A stretch of DNA of 10,281 bases from Euperipatoides rowelli (GCA_003024985.2 PXIH01S0029320.1), one strand, 5' to 3'; counted from the stretch's first letter, positions 1 through 8,053 are shown. Notes: a model not told the origin generated them from the sequence alone. Numbers and translations: made by a program.

Positions 1-210
1 TTTTAATTTGAAGTAATCTTTATTTATGACAAAGTTTACTTGAGCTAGAATGGCATCACCACTCATCCAATTTACTGTACCTTCATTGATACACAGTATG
101 AAGAATTCTTCATAAGCAAAGTTCATAAAATTCTATAGTTTTACCAAATGTATGACACTATTATATTAATACTTCTATTACAATGAAGATAATTAAAATA
201 ATAATAATAA
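1..210. other. A/T-rich intergenic DNA, no gene seen
   Basis: This stretch is A/T-rich with stop codons in all frames and a short ATA/ATAA run at about 195-210. I see no coding signal, RNA gene or clear repeat in it. Confidence 0.6.
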
Positions 211-310
211 TGAAGTCAAGAAGCTGTGGTCCAGTGGGATGAGCTGGGCCGCAAAAAAAAAAGGCCATGGTTTAAGGCTCACAGGTGGTCGAACCTAAAA
301 TCCGGGTCCT
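211..310 (+). repeat. Possible tRNA-derived SINE remnant
   Basis: The segment is much richer in G+C than its flanks. TGGTCCAGTGG at 227-237 fits the RNA polymerase III A-box consensus TRGYNNANNNG. GGTCGAACC at 287-295 resembles a B-box (GGTTCGANNCC) lacking one T. The A-to-B spacing is about 60 bases, longer than in a real tRNA gene, partly because of a run of ten A residues at 253-262 lying between two GGCC tetramers (247-250 and 263-266). This fits a decayed tRNA-derived SINE head. No poly(A) tail or target-site duplication was identified, and a chance match to the short boxes cannot be excluded. Confidence 0.4.
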
Positions 311-689
311 TTTTTCACTATAGACCTAGACTGTAAGGATTTTCTTCATTCTAAGTTGATGCTAGAAAAATGTTGTCCTGAAAATGGTGTTTTAAGCAGA
401 TTCTTTGTGTGTACCTGGCATGATGAGCTCAGAATGATATAATGAGCCAAGGGTGCCTATTAAATTGGAAGTGATGTCATAGGGAGATTAGAGAGTGGAG
501 AATGAGCAATGGAATTTAAAGGTGTAGAAGCCAAAAGAATAGAGAGGCACACAGATATATAAAAAGATATATATTATTAGACTTACTTTTACATGATATA
601 TTACATTCTCACTAGCGCTTTAGATAGAACATGATTCTGACATATTAGAATGTTTAGTTCTTAGTTTCTAAGAATATAATGTAACAGGT
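311..689. other. Intergenic DNA without recognisable genes
   Basis: Mixed-composition A/T-rich sequence with a short run of alternating AT and GATATAT motifs near 555-580. No reading frame, RNA gene or repeat family is recognisable. Confidence 0.5.
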
Positions 690-1149
690 TTACTTCAGAT
701 TCGGAGATTGGAGTCGGGCATCGATGCCTAGGTGAAGCTGGCATTGGTATATATCTAAGCCAGACTTTACATGCCTTATTGTGCCATCCATGTTTTGTGT
801 GTTCTATTCGGTGGTGGAATATGTAATCCTGGCTTGGCACATCTGCTGTTGGATAAAATCTACTCCAGGAGATTGTTATACAAACAGATATTCCTTGTGG
901 TTTTCATTATATCCGTATAGTTCGGCCTTGATGTGGCTTTACTCTTATGACCAAGCATCATATGCTACCGGCTTCATCGAAGCAACAATGGATCATTCTA
1001 TCTGAATATATTCCAACGGCACAATCTATATCTTTTTCAACATGTTCGAACAATCTGTTGCACTGACTATAATTATTTCCTATGCATTTATACATTTCAT
1101 CGTGATTAGTTTTACTTGAGTCGAGATGCCTTTGGGTCCGATGAGCCTC
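690..1149 (-). pseudogene. Unrecognised decayed coding-like segment
   Basis: Two minus-strand frames together look like one broken protein; I do not recognise the family. The upstream part (961-1149) is 63 codons without a stop. It contains a Met at codon 19 followed by YKCIGNNYSQCNRLFEHVEK and then a stretch ending in IHCCFDEAGS, with five cysteines in about 35 residues. About 960-968 the protein-like reading moves to another frame and continues through AYDAWS, KAELYGYNENHKEYLFV, QSPGVDFIQQQMCQARITYS and CQLHLGIDARLQSPNLK, ending at TAA 690-692. This second frame has internal stops at 945-947, 939-941, 876-878 (TAA) and 804-806 (TAG). All four are one C-to-T change away from a Gln codon. The composition is less A/T-rich than the flanks. 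It may be a processed or truncated pseudogene, or a mobile-element fragment. The coding interpretation is inference from amino-acid texture alone. Confidence 0.35.
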
Positions 1150-2790
1150 TTATTTTACAATTCATTTCTATCTGTCTGTTCTTCCAAGTTCTGTTATTTT
1201 ACAAAAGTTTATTCTTTCTTTTTAACTTACATATTATTTCTTTGGCTATTTTTTTATTGCATTGCCCCATTCTCCAGCTCTTCATCTTCCCAAGTTATAC
1301 ATCTTGCTTAGTCCAACTTATGTAACCCTATTACAGTGTATGTCAAGAAAGAAGAAAGATGGCTTCCAATCCTTTAAAGGTTTAAGAAACATAATATGAA
1401 TGTAATTAATTTAATACATGAATGTACATTGTACATAACCAAATAGAATTAAAAGAAATGCAGTTACTTGGAAAATTTAATTTAATAATAATAATATTGA
1501 TGAATTTGCATTATTTTTTAATCTATAAAATGATGTTTTCCAGTTGTTAATTTTCTTTTGAAATCCAGTCCAAATGCACTGAAAGTTATTTTATGATCTC
1601 AATAATAGGCTAAACATATTTAACTAAATAAACTTTTTTTTTAAATCTAAGCCACTTTTATGAGAATCCTACTCACTATCAACTTTGTTGTGTAAATAAA
1701 ATAAACTACAGAAAACTGTTAAATGGTTTATTTAATAGCAAGAGATAAAAATTAAATTTATATAGTCGTAAATATTATATACTTTCATTAAAATGTTTTC
1801 ACTAAAATTTTGTTTTTCCAAACTATTGAAAAGGAGATTATAAAATCAATTTATTAAACGTGTTAAATTCCATAACTCCGTATTTATTATTGCATTTGAT
1901 TAGAATATTAATCAGTTAATCCATCGAATTTCTCACATTATTTTTTAGAAATAGTTAAACTTTCTGATTTGTATGAATACTTTGCATGACACTTATTTTT
2001 TTTTTTTTTTAAACGTCAATTTTATTTATAATAAATCAATGATTTCTAAACTTATTTGCTAAGAATTAAATTCTCTATCGTCATATTTTTCTAATCTAAT
2101 TTTCTAAGTAAAATTAAAATAATTTTATTTGATTTCTCTTTTGTTTCCATCAATTTATTGCTGATTAAATCGAGATTTTTAATTTGGTTTAATGGATAGT
2201 ATTTATATAATCATGGCAAGTAAATAAATTATCCTTACAATAAGCAGTCAAATTATCGAATTGAATTTGCACGAGAATAGTCTGATGAAAAGTTCAAAAA
2301 TCGAATCCTAAACATAAAGACGTCTAAATGTCAATATCGTGCATGTGAGTGATTAAAACAGACTCATCCAATAAACAAAGAAACTATAGAAAATTACATT
2401 AGGGGAGAAAAAAAAATACTGATGAATTAAATTAATTTGAAAACTAAAATGTAGGATTTTCGTTGTATTCTGACTTGATTTGTTCAATATTTGTCAAATT
2501 ATGTGACATAAAACATGCAAAAATAAAGCTAGCCATTATGATGATAGACTTTTCATTTTTAATACACTGTATGTTAATTTCATCAAATTTTTATGTTTAT
2601 ATATAATATTTTGAAAGTAATTTGTTTAATACTATTATCGTTTTGTATGATTACATGTGTATAAACTAATTGATAAATCAGCAATTATATAGATCTACAA
2701 AAGAATCTGAAATGTGCAATAAAAGTAAAACTTCAAAATCCAGTAATAATATTACAAATTCAAAGATGTTTTTAAAAAAAAGTTTTTTTT
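1150..2790. other. Long A/T-rich stretch, no gene seen
   Basis: The first 160 bases are pyrimidine-rich on the plus strand, which opens two short overlapping leucine/phenylalanine-rich frames with no protein-like character. The remainder is A/T-rich with homopolymers, including 15 T at 1996-2010, and a small palindrome ATGTACA-T-TGTACAT at 1422-1436. I see no coding exon, RNA gene or recognisable transposon in these 1.6 kb. Confidence 0.6.
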
Positions 2791-3130
2791 TAAGGAGGTT
2801 GTAATGTGTTCCTACCCTAGCCGTTTTCCTACGGGGTGCACTTAACTGAACAGATCATTTGCTCATGCATAGAATCATACACATTGTAAAATATTATATA
2901 CTAAATTTCAGATTTGCTTTTTTACAGTCAGTTTGCATGGGAAATACTACAGTCAAATAGCCTACTGGTATGAGCGCCTAGAACCTGACCAACATGTCCC
3001 ATTTACCGTATTAATAGCAGCCTTTTTTATTTATTTACATGCCTAATCTTACCCTGACTCCTACTATGTATTAAACCCACTATGCCCCAACCCTATGATG
3101 ATGAAGGGCTGAAATAGTCCTTTTTTGATC
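2790..3130. repeat. Less A/T-rich island, unidentified, possibly an old repeat
   Basis: From about 2795 the composition changes to a mixed sequence with CCTACCCTAGCCG, a TTTTTTACAG tract at about 2920 that resembles a 3' splice site, and a stretch near 3040-3110 with scattered CCTAA-, CCCTGA- and CCCAACCCTATG-like words. No frame stays open and no terminal repeats were found. The contrast with the flanking A/T-rich DNA suggests an inserted, decayed interspersed element, but this is inference. Confidence 0.25.
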
Positions 3131-3420
3131 GATTTTGATAATTTTGAGCTATTTCTGGCCATTTGTTCTATATGACTGAAACAGATGCCCAGATGTTAAA
3201 AACGCGGTAAAATGAGAGAAGTTTACACCCACTTTCATCAGCTTTAGGTACTCTTCTATTGGTAGGCTATAACTCTCGTTATTATTGTTTTACTATTATT
3301 ACATTTTTTTAATAGGCTTTATTTTGCCTTAATGGAGAAACAACCAGTAATTTAAAAATAATTTTAAACTCTTCCTTTCTTCCACATAGCCATTTTCTTC
3401 TTCTTTACATGATCATGTGC
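3131..3420. other. A/T-rich intergenic DNA
   Basis: No reading frame or repeat is recognisable. There is a short region of alternating A/T runs around 3280-3365. Confidence 0.5.
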
Positions 3421-3486
3421 GTTCCAGGGCTCAGTAAACTTTCTAATTAGTTTACCTAAGAGCAAATAACATCCTGGTCCTGGAAC
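3421..3486. repeat. Two-tier imperfect palindrome
   Basis: GTTCCAGG at 3421-3428 pairs perfectly with CCTGGAAC at 3479-3486. Inside it, GTAAACT at 3434-3440 pairs perfectly with AGTTTAC at 3449-3455 across an 8-base loop. Together they could form a hairpin with an asymmetric internal bulge. It may be a degraded fold-back element or incidental. No flanking duplication was found. Confidence 0.4.
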
Positions 3487-3539
3487 CCTCCATAAAGAAT
3501 GAATCCAGGATTTTTTTTACTGAACCTAGCGACATAAAG

Positions 3540-3962
3540 CCTGTGCCCAGTGGTGGCACTAAGGGTTTTGGGGCCCCCTGCTAAATATTAAATGGGCCCC
3601 ACCTCTCCCATTCAACTTTGATAAGCTTTTTTTTTTTTTGGTTGTGAAGATTTCTTTAGATAAGCTTTTATTTTTTTGCAGACATTTATAAGCATTTCTT
3701 TTAATTTTAAATATTATTTATATTTTGACATGACATCTCAAAAGAAAACAAGAGGTATTTGTGAGTTGACTGATAAATAAATAATAACCACAATATAAAT
3801 AGTACTACTTTTTTTTAATTGTAATCAATTATTTGTCTTTTTCCCCTTTGGTTTAATAAAAAAATAAAAAAAAAAAATAAAAAAAAAAAATTAAAAATAC
3901 ACCTAGGGGGGGCCCCGCCCGGCGGGGTTTGCGGGGACCTTATCACCGCCACTGGCTGTGCC
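3540..3962. repeat. 8-bp target-site duplications flanking the MITE
   Basis: CCTGTGCC at 3540-3547 and GCTGTGCC at 3955-3962 match at seven of eight positions and lie immediately outside the CAGTGG...CCACTG termini. An 8-bp duplication is the length made by hAT transposases. Confidence 0.8.
3548..3954. mobile_element. Non-autonomous hAT-like MITE, 407 bp
   Basis: The left end reads CAGTGGTGGCACTAAGG and the reverse complement of the right end reads CAGTGGCGGTGATAAGG, agreeing at 13 of 17 positions. Beyond that both ends go into G/C-rich blocks with GGGGCCCC-like words. The CAGTGGCGG-type terminus and 8-bp target-site duplications are typical of the hAT superfamily. The interior is A/T-rich, with T-rich runs on the left and A-rich runs on the right, and has no open frame, so it encodes nothing and would need a transposase supplied in trans. 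An internal word GATAAGCTTTT occurs at 3620-3630 and 3659-3669. The mismatches in termini and duplication indicate an old insertion. Confidence 0.82.
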
Positions 3963-4418
3963 CTTAGTATATGTCTTGGGATCTAACTCCTAGACATTAT
4001 CACTATTATTATTTAAGAATAAAAATAAAGAATACAACATGGCTTTTCTGTAACCATAGGTCTATAATGTTTTTTTTTCGTTTTTTTTTATCAGTATTAT
4101 TTTGCTTTGTGACTTTCTGTTTGTATTATATTTTTTATATTGTGTTCCCATTATATTTTCTTGTCTTTTTTTTTTTTTTTAATAAAACATATTTGAATAT
4201 GAAAGTACCCTGCAATAAAAATAAAAATATTTTTTTTTACACCTAATTAAAAATAAATTCTGTCCAGAATGACACCTGGTAATAAAATAATATTAATAAA
4301 AAAACATGATAATTTCACTTCTTTATATAGCTAATTTACCCAAAATTAAAGACTGAATATAATAAACTACAAATTCATTAAATAAGAACTACAGATTATC
4401 CCTCTCTTGCCTGCTTAA
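3963..4418. other. A/T-rich stretch with poly(T) runs, no gene seen
   Basis: T-runs at about 4070-4090, 4168-4180 and 4230-4238 create a low-complexity Phe/Leu-rich frame that I do not regard as coding. No RNA gene or transposon was recognised. Confidence 0.55.
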
Positions 4419-4637
4419 CACCCATCATCCCTACTATCATTATTCTCAAAAAGGTTTGGAGGAGCACAAGGCTATTCATGGGTAAATATGGACAGGATGG
4501 ACCAGGTTGAGGTGAAGAAATCTCCAGTCAATTACTCCCTACCCATTGTGAAGAATGTGATTGATGTGGAGAAGCTCAGGAAGATTTGTGGTTTTCAAAT
4601 CATTTTGCCCTCCTATCCCCCCCCTCCCTCGCCCACC
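4419..4637 (+). other. Unassigned short open frame with protein-like middle
   Basis: This 73-codon frame runs between stops and contains an ATG at 4488 that would give a 50-residue product. The part from about 4470 to 4600 is less A/T-rich than the surroundings and reads with charged, protein-like texture: DRMDQVEVKKSPVNYSLPIV and then VIDVEKLRKICGF. After that it runs into a proline run made by a C-rich tract near 4612-4628 and stops at 4638. It could be an exon fragment or a piece of a mobile element. No family is recognised and the frame is short enough to be chance. Confidence 0.22.
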
Positions 4638-4798
4638 TGAAGCTTTGCTATTGGGATGGTAGGGCCCTCTACCAAATGATTAATACAATGCCCATCTTGG
4701 CCAGTTTGAGGCCAGATTGTACTACTAAATGTTTTAAAATACTTACCATCCTGGTCAGTTGGGATGGTGGAGTCGGTTTTAAAATACTCACCATACAA
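4613..4798 (-). other. Open minus frame with repeated DG[KE]YFKT-like unit
   Basis: A 61-codon frame begins MYGEYFKTDSTIPTDQDGKY and repeats the pattern with DGKYFKTFSST about 15 residues later. It covers the duplicated 45-bp-period segment. A 45-bp period is a multiple of three, so the repeat would preserve a frame. No family is recognised. It may be decayed coding repeat sequence or a chance frame. Confidence 0.2.
4731..4794. repeat. Direct repeat of 19 bp at 45-bp spacing
   Basis: GTTTTAAAATACTTACCAT (4731-4749) recurs as GTTTTAAAATACTCACCAT (4776-4794), 18 of 19 matching. The intervening sequence contains GGGATGGTGG, a word also present as GGGATGGTAG near 4653. On the minus strand the copies read ATGGTAAGTATTTT and ATGGTGAGTATTTT, each a match to a 5' splice-site consensus. 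Confidence 0.6.
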
Positions 4799-4837
4799 TT
4801 CTGTTTAAAACCGAGTGGTGCAGACAAACTTTTATAA

Positions 4838-5117
4838 AGATTCATCATTATGCAATGGAGGTGAAGAATTAATAAATCATACCTTTTTCATTTATCCTTT
4901 ATGTTGAATTGTTCTATTCTTACCAGAAAATAATCCAACAGTAAAAAAAAAAATAATAATCCAAAGGAAATTGAAAAAAGAAAATAACATAAATGAGTTG
5001 CTTTATAAAAGAATTTGAATAACAATATTGATTATAATACAGTAAATTAATACAATACTATTGATTATAAAATTACTGCTATTTGAAAAAAAAAAATTCC
5101 AACGCATTGGCCCTAAT
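4838..5117. other. A/T-rich intergenic DNA
   Basis: A/T-rich sequence with several A-runs (4943-4952, 5085-5096). No gene or repeat was recognised. Confidence 0.55.
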
Positions 5118-5151
5118 TGTAAACATATAAATATTGTAAACATATAAATAT
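5118..5151 (-). repeat. Two perfect 17-bp tandem copies beside the LINE 3' end
   Basis: TGTAAACATATAAATAT occurs twice with no gap (5118-5134 and 5135-5151), directly adjoining the last readable LINE codon on its 3' side. Many LINEs end in a short tandem repeat copied during target-primed reverse transcription, so this may mark the element's 3' tail. It could also be an unrelated microsatellite. Confidence 0.6.
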
Positions 5152-5520
5152 TTAAATACCGCCCATTGATTCAGGCCTTTGCTTCACTCTCTTACCAATT
5201 GGTATTAATTTGGTTTCCCACAGAATGACATTACACAATGCCTCCACTTTTTTTACAAAACCTATATTAAAAGATGTCTGTGGCATATAAAACAGTAACT
5301 TTGGCAATAAGTAAGTATTAATTATCACTACCCTGGTTTTCAAAGACAAGAATTTGTTTTGAATTTTAATTTTAGCCAAATTCATTTGATCAAGAAAATC
5401 ATTTTGTATTTTTGTTTTTATTTGAGACCCAATAAAGGGACATGGCAATCACAACAATTTAAGTGGCAACTTTTCACAAAATTGAGGTATCACCCTGCCA
5501 AAGAAAGGGCTTCATTATAT
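5152..5520 (-). pseudogene. LINE ORF2 post-RT (thumb/C-terminal) remnant
   Basis: The frame at 5152-5448 continues the retrotransposon protein beyond the polymerase motifs. It contains FLSLKTRVVIINTYLLPKLL, which corresponds to the 'LSL.GRV.VINTYLLPKL.Y' segment found after the RT palm in L1- and Tx1-like ORF2 proteins. This is followed by a VILW segment (family 'FLW') and a terminal PESMGGI matching the 'P...GG(L/I)' block. The product stops two residues after the GG block, so the several hundred residues that usually follow in L1/Tx1-like ORF2 are absent. The stop is at or next to the 17-bp tandem repeat, so the 3' part was deleted or replaced. The link to the RT frame upstream (5450-5540) has stops and a frame change. 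Confidence 0.85.
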
Positions 5521-5522
5521 TA

Positions 5523-6430
5523 AGCAAGGAATCAGTTTTCAACATCAAGTCATCCACAATTTTAAAAACGAATTGCAAATCTGTTTTAATTTTTCGAATA
5601 TTATAGTTATGTAGTCAACAAAACAGACCAAAGTCAACCTAATATTACCATCCTGAGTAAGAATTCCAAAATTAGTTGCATTTAACTTTTTTATTAGTTC
5701 ATTTATGTAAATAGCAAAAAGGTTAGTGCTGAGTGGGGATCCTTGCGTAATTCCCTTCCTCAGTCCCACCGATTCATACAAAGCACTTTTGTGCTTCAAA
5801 AAGACCTATTTGTTTAACAAATAATTTAACAGACCCCATGCAAGAGAAGAAAACCCAAATAAATCATTAATACACTTCACCAATTATTTATGACTTACAT
5901 TGTCAAAAGCCCTTGAAACATCCAACATCACCACCACAGCATTTTTCAATCTATCCTTTTTTATTCTTTTTAAAACATCTTGAAATAACAATAAAGGAAT
6001 GTGGATACTTGAATCCTTAAGAGAAAATTGAACCCTAGATAACAATGCAGGTAATAAAAAAACCAGCGTGTTATTCAATTTTTGGCAAACACCAATATTT
6101 TGAATGTTTATTGGTCTTAAATCACCCAAAGTAATTTCACCTTGCTCTCAACCTTTATTCTTTGAGAAAAATTGTATATGAACAAATAAATGGCTCATAC
6201 AAAATATTGATTAATCAATAATTCATTATACCACTTCAAACATGTTGGACCAAAAATAGTATCCAATTCTGTAAAAAAAAATAAAAGTTATCAAATCGGG
6301 ACCAGGCGAGCTTCTTTTATTAATCATTTTTAAAGCTTTGCTAAAATCAGTTTTATTTATTTCAAAATTATAATCCACTATTGTTGATCTATCAAAATAT
6401 TTACTACATCTGCATGAAGAACAATTTTAC
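5523..6430 (-). pseudogene. LINE reverse transcriptase domain, inactivated
   Basis: In order on the minus strand: a fingers segment at about 6229-6400 with SKALKMINKRSSPGPDLIT and then FFYRIGYYFW, matching the 'mn..KSPGPDG.t.eFYk.FW' block; a frame at 5884-6129 with DLRPINIQNI (family 'RPIsl.N'), a Q-F segment, and the palm motif A as VVMLDVSRAFDNVSH at about 5890-5931, with the first catalytic Asp at 5920-5922; and a frame at 5545-5799 with GLRKGITQGSPLSTNLFAIY, matching 'G..QG.PLSp.LF'. Motif C follows as FVDY at 5611-5622, where functional enzymes have F-x-D-D. The second Asp is replaced by Tyr, which would abolish metal binding. Stops and frame changes separate the blocks, so this is a fossil. 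Identification as RT is firm. Confidence 0.93.
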
Positions 6431-7041
6431 CCTGTTCATCTCCATACATTCATTCTAAAAGATCGAGAGTACTTTTAATTAACCTTGTTCCAACAAGTTT
6501 ATCTTCACCCTGTTTTAGATAACTATATTCAGTGGCCTTTGGCTTGTTAAAAATTCATAAAGATACAAGTTAATTTATTTCACTTGCAGATATCACTAAT
6601 TGCCTTTTTAACAACAAAATGTTTGCAGAGTCCCTGTCCTTAATTAATTTGCCTAATTCACCTTTAAGCCTCAAAATAAGGAATTTGTGTGTTGCCCAAA
6701 TTTACAAGTTTATCCATAGCCTTTTGCTTTTCTTCTATATTTGCACATAATGTGTATTTATATTGGTTGCTTTATTACATCAGTTAATTTCATTTTAAAT
6801 TGAAACCACTTAATCATTAACCCCTCATCAGTGTTAAATAAATCATTTGCCAAAACATTTATGAATGACCTATCATTAAATTGTGAAAGCAAAAGCTGAA
6901 TGAACAAAAGAGTACAATTGATCCCTAATATATAAGGGGACAAAAACCCCATTAACCACAACCAATTCCATAATGAGTGCCCCAAGATCAAGAAGTGAAC
7001 AGGTCTAATTTCACAAGATTGAATTCAAACAATTACAGATT
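6431..7041 (-). pseudogene. LINE ORF2 linker between endonuclease and RT
   Basis: The frame at 6758-6991 carries an ILGHSLWNWLW...GINCTLL run that resembles the 'W..N.SLL' segment which follows the endonuclease's SDH motif in L1/Tx1-like ORF2. It then has IKWFQFKMKLTDVI, similar to the 'W..FK..I' stretch of the linker. Between about 6431 and 6757 readable fragments alternate among frames and contain many stops. The assignment rests on position between EN and RT and on weak motif similarity. Confidence 0.6.
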
Positions 7042-7637
7042 TCATATACACATAATCAAGTCTATTTGAGGTCTTTGAAAAATGTGTACCAAATGATTAA
7101 CAATCATCTCCTGCGCTAAATCTCTGAATTGATTATTTTTGTAAAAGGACTCTAATCCACCCAACTTAGATATATGATTAACATTATAATCTCCTCCCAT
7201 TATAATATTTTCAATATTTAAATCAATATTAATTAAAATTTCCTTTAAGATCATTCTATTCTGCAATAAATTGTTGGGAGCATAGTAATTTATAACCTGA
7301 TATTTATTCCCCTCATTTCAAAAAACATTATAATAAAACTATCCATTATTTCTTTATTTTTTTATTATCTATTGCCTTTGACTTAGAAATCAGTATGAAA
7401 ACACACCTACTACAAAAAACAGAATTGTCCTCAAAAACATGAAAGAATTTCTCAAAAGCAGTCATATTAGCATTTTTCAAATTACTAATCTTGGTTTTTT
7501 TGCAACATAGCCAATTCAATGTCATTCTTTAACAAAAATTGTAAAACTGCCTTTCTCTTCCTTAAAGTATTTATATCCTGTACATTTAATGACAACATAT
7601 TTGAGACCTCCAGTATCAATGATTGACAAAAGCCATC
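7042..7637 (-). pseudogene. LINE AP-endonuclease domain, fragmented
   Basis: The N-terminal block at 7488-7598 reads MLSLNVQDINTLRKRKAVLQ and ends in ELAMLQKNQD. This corresponds to the 'S.NV.GL....KR..l...l.....di..LQEtH' start of APE-type LINE endonucleases; the catalytic Glu of 'LQE' is replaced by Lys. A damaged middle part (about 7320-7487) has several stops. The frame open at 7042-7317 has YQVINYYAPNN and then IIMGGDYNVN, the family's 'vN.YAPN' and 'GGDfN' motifs. Just before 7042 another frame reads SNRLDYVYMK, the 'SRlDYi..s' block, at about 7043-7066, so there is a frameshift there. The domain would nick target DNA in a working element. Confidence 0.88.
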
Positions 7638-7641
7638 ATTA

Positions 7642-7887
7642 TCAAAATTGAGTTAAGAATTGATTCTTATAGGATTTTTTATCCTCTTTTTCAATTCTGA
7701 CATTAGTTTGCATCATAAACTGACAGAAATAAGTGATATTCAATGTCAAAATATGGAGTTTGTTTAAAAATGGCCAGATTTTCAGCTGATTTGTATCAAA
7801 CGTGGACATATCCATTTCAATTACGCAGGAGGTCCAATCCATCTCTGTAGTCCTGACAACTGAGTTAAGTTTACATTCTGTATTCAT
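7642..7887 (-). other. Unassigned open frame upstream of LINE endonuclease
   Basis: An 81-codon frame begins MNTECKLNSVVRTTEMDWTS and ends at a TGA just before the LINE endonuclease frame starts one frame over. It could be the decayed 5' leader or end of ORF1 of the LINE. It could equally belong to the unit to its right, because it overlaps a copy of the TATCAAA-N3-GGACATATCCA motif at 7794-7814, read here as MSTFDTN. No domain is recognised. Confidence 0.25.
7794..7814 (+). repeat. Upstream copy of TATCAAA-N3-GGACATATCCA motif
   Basis: TATCAAA, three variable bases, then GGACATATCCA. All 18 fixed positions match the copy at 10004-10024 on the other side of the decayed two-exon gene. On the minus strand it codes D-M-S-T-F-D-T. 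Confidence 0.75.
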
Positions 7888-8053
7888 TAGTGAGAAGTTA
7901 TTATTGTTAGAATTTTTAAGTTAATTATAAGTTTGGTTTAATAAAACATTAGTGTAAGATGGAACAGAATATTGAGGAGAGTCCTCCTGAAAAATCTGGA
8001 AAGAGAAAAAGTTATCCATAACAATGGAAACGGGCAAAGGAGAAACTATTAAG

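Larger units (their letters stand above)
5152..7637 (-). mobile_element. Dead non-LTR retrotransposon (APE-EN + RT), L1/Tx1-like
   Basis: Read on the minus strand, the blocks appear in canonical LINE ORF2 order: AP-endonuclease-like N terminus, linker, RT fingers with a SPGPD block, palm motifs, and the post-RT LSLKTRV block. The element copies its RNA into nicked genomic DNA; the endonuclease would cut the target and the RT would prime from the nick. Here the frame is broken many times and the second catalytic Asp of the RT is lost. The 'kSPGPDGlT.eFYk.fW' style of the fingers and 'LSL.GRV.VINTYLLPKL' after the palm favour an L1/Tx1-type clade, but clade assignment by eye is uncertain. I found no target-site duplication. 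The 5' boundary lies near 7600-7640 if the endonuclease begins ORF2, or farther out if the open frame at 7642-7887 belongs to it. Confidence 0.92.

Noticed and set aside
690-969. Reassigned code in which TAA/TAG mean Gln
   Set aside because: The stops in this one segment fit that idea, but the gene at 7959-9792 has TGA, TAA and TAG at sites where other residues are expected, plus frameshifts, which is ordinary pseudogene decay.
781-1005. 74-residue plus-strand open frame
   Set aside because: It lacks an ATG at its start, overlaps the minus-strand reading that looks more protein-like, and its Cys/Trp/Tyr-rich composition looks like antisense of that strand.
1116-1325. Two overlapping plus-strand frames rich in Phe, Leu and Ser
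   Set aside because: They arise from a pyrimidine-rich tract; no domain, signal peptide logic or conserved pattern supports them.
3036-3112. Telomere-like CCCTAA words
   Set aside because: They are irregular, interrupted by unrelated bases and never form a tandem array.
3971-4246. 91-residue frame with long Phe/Leu/Tyr runs
   Set aside because: The hydrophobic runs come from poly(T) homopolymers, not from a membrane protein.
4586-4837. 83-residue plus-strand frame over the 45-bp-period repeat
   Set aside because: It starts at a TTG and overlaps two other equally plausible frames; no family recognised.
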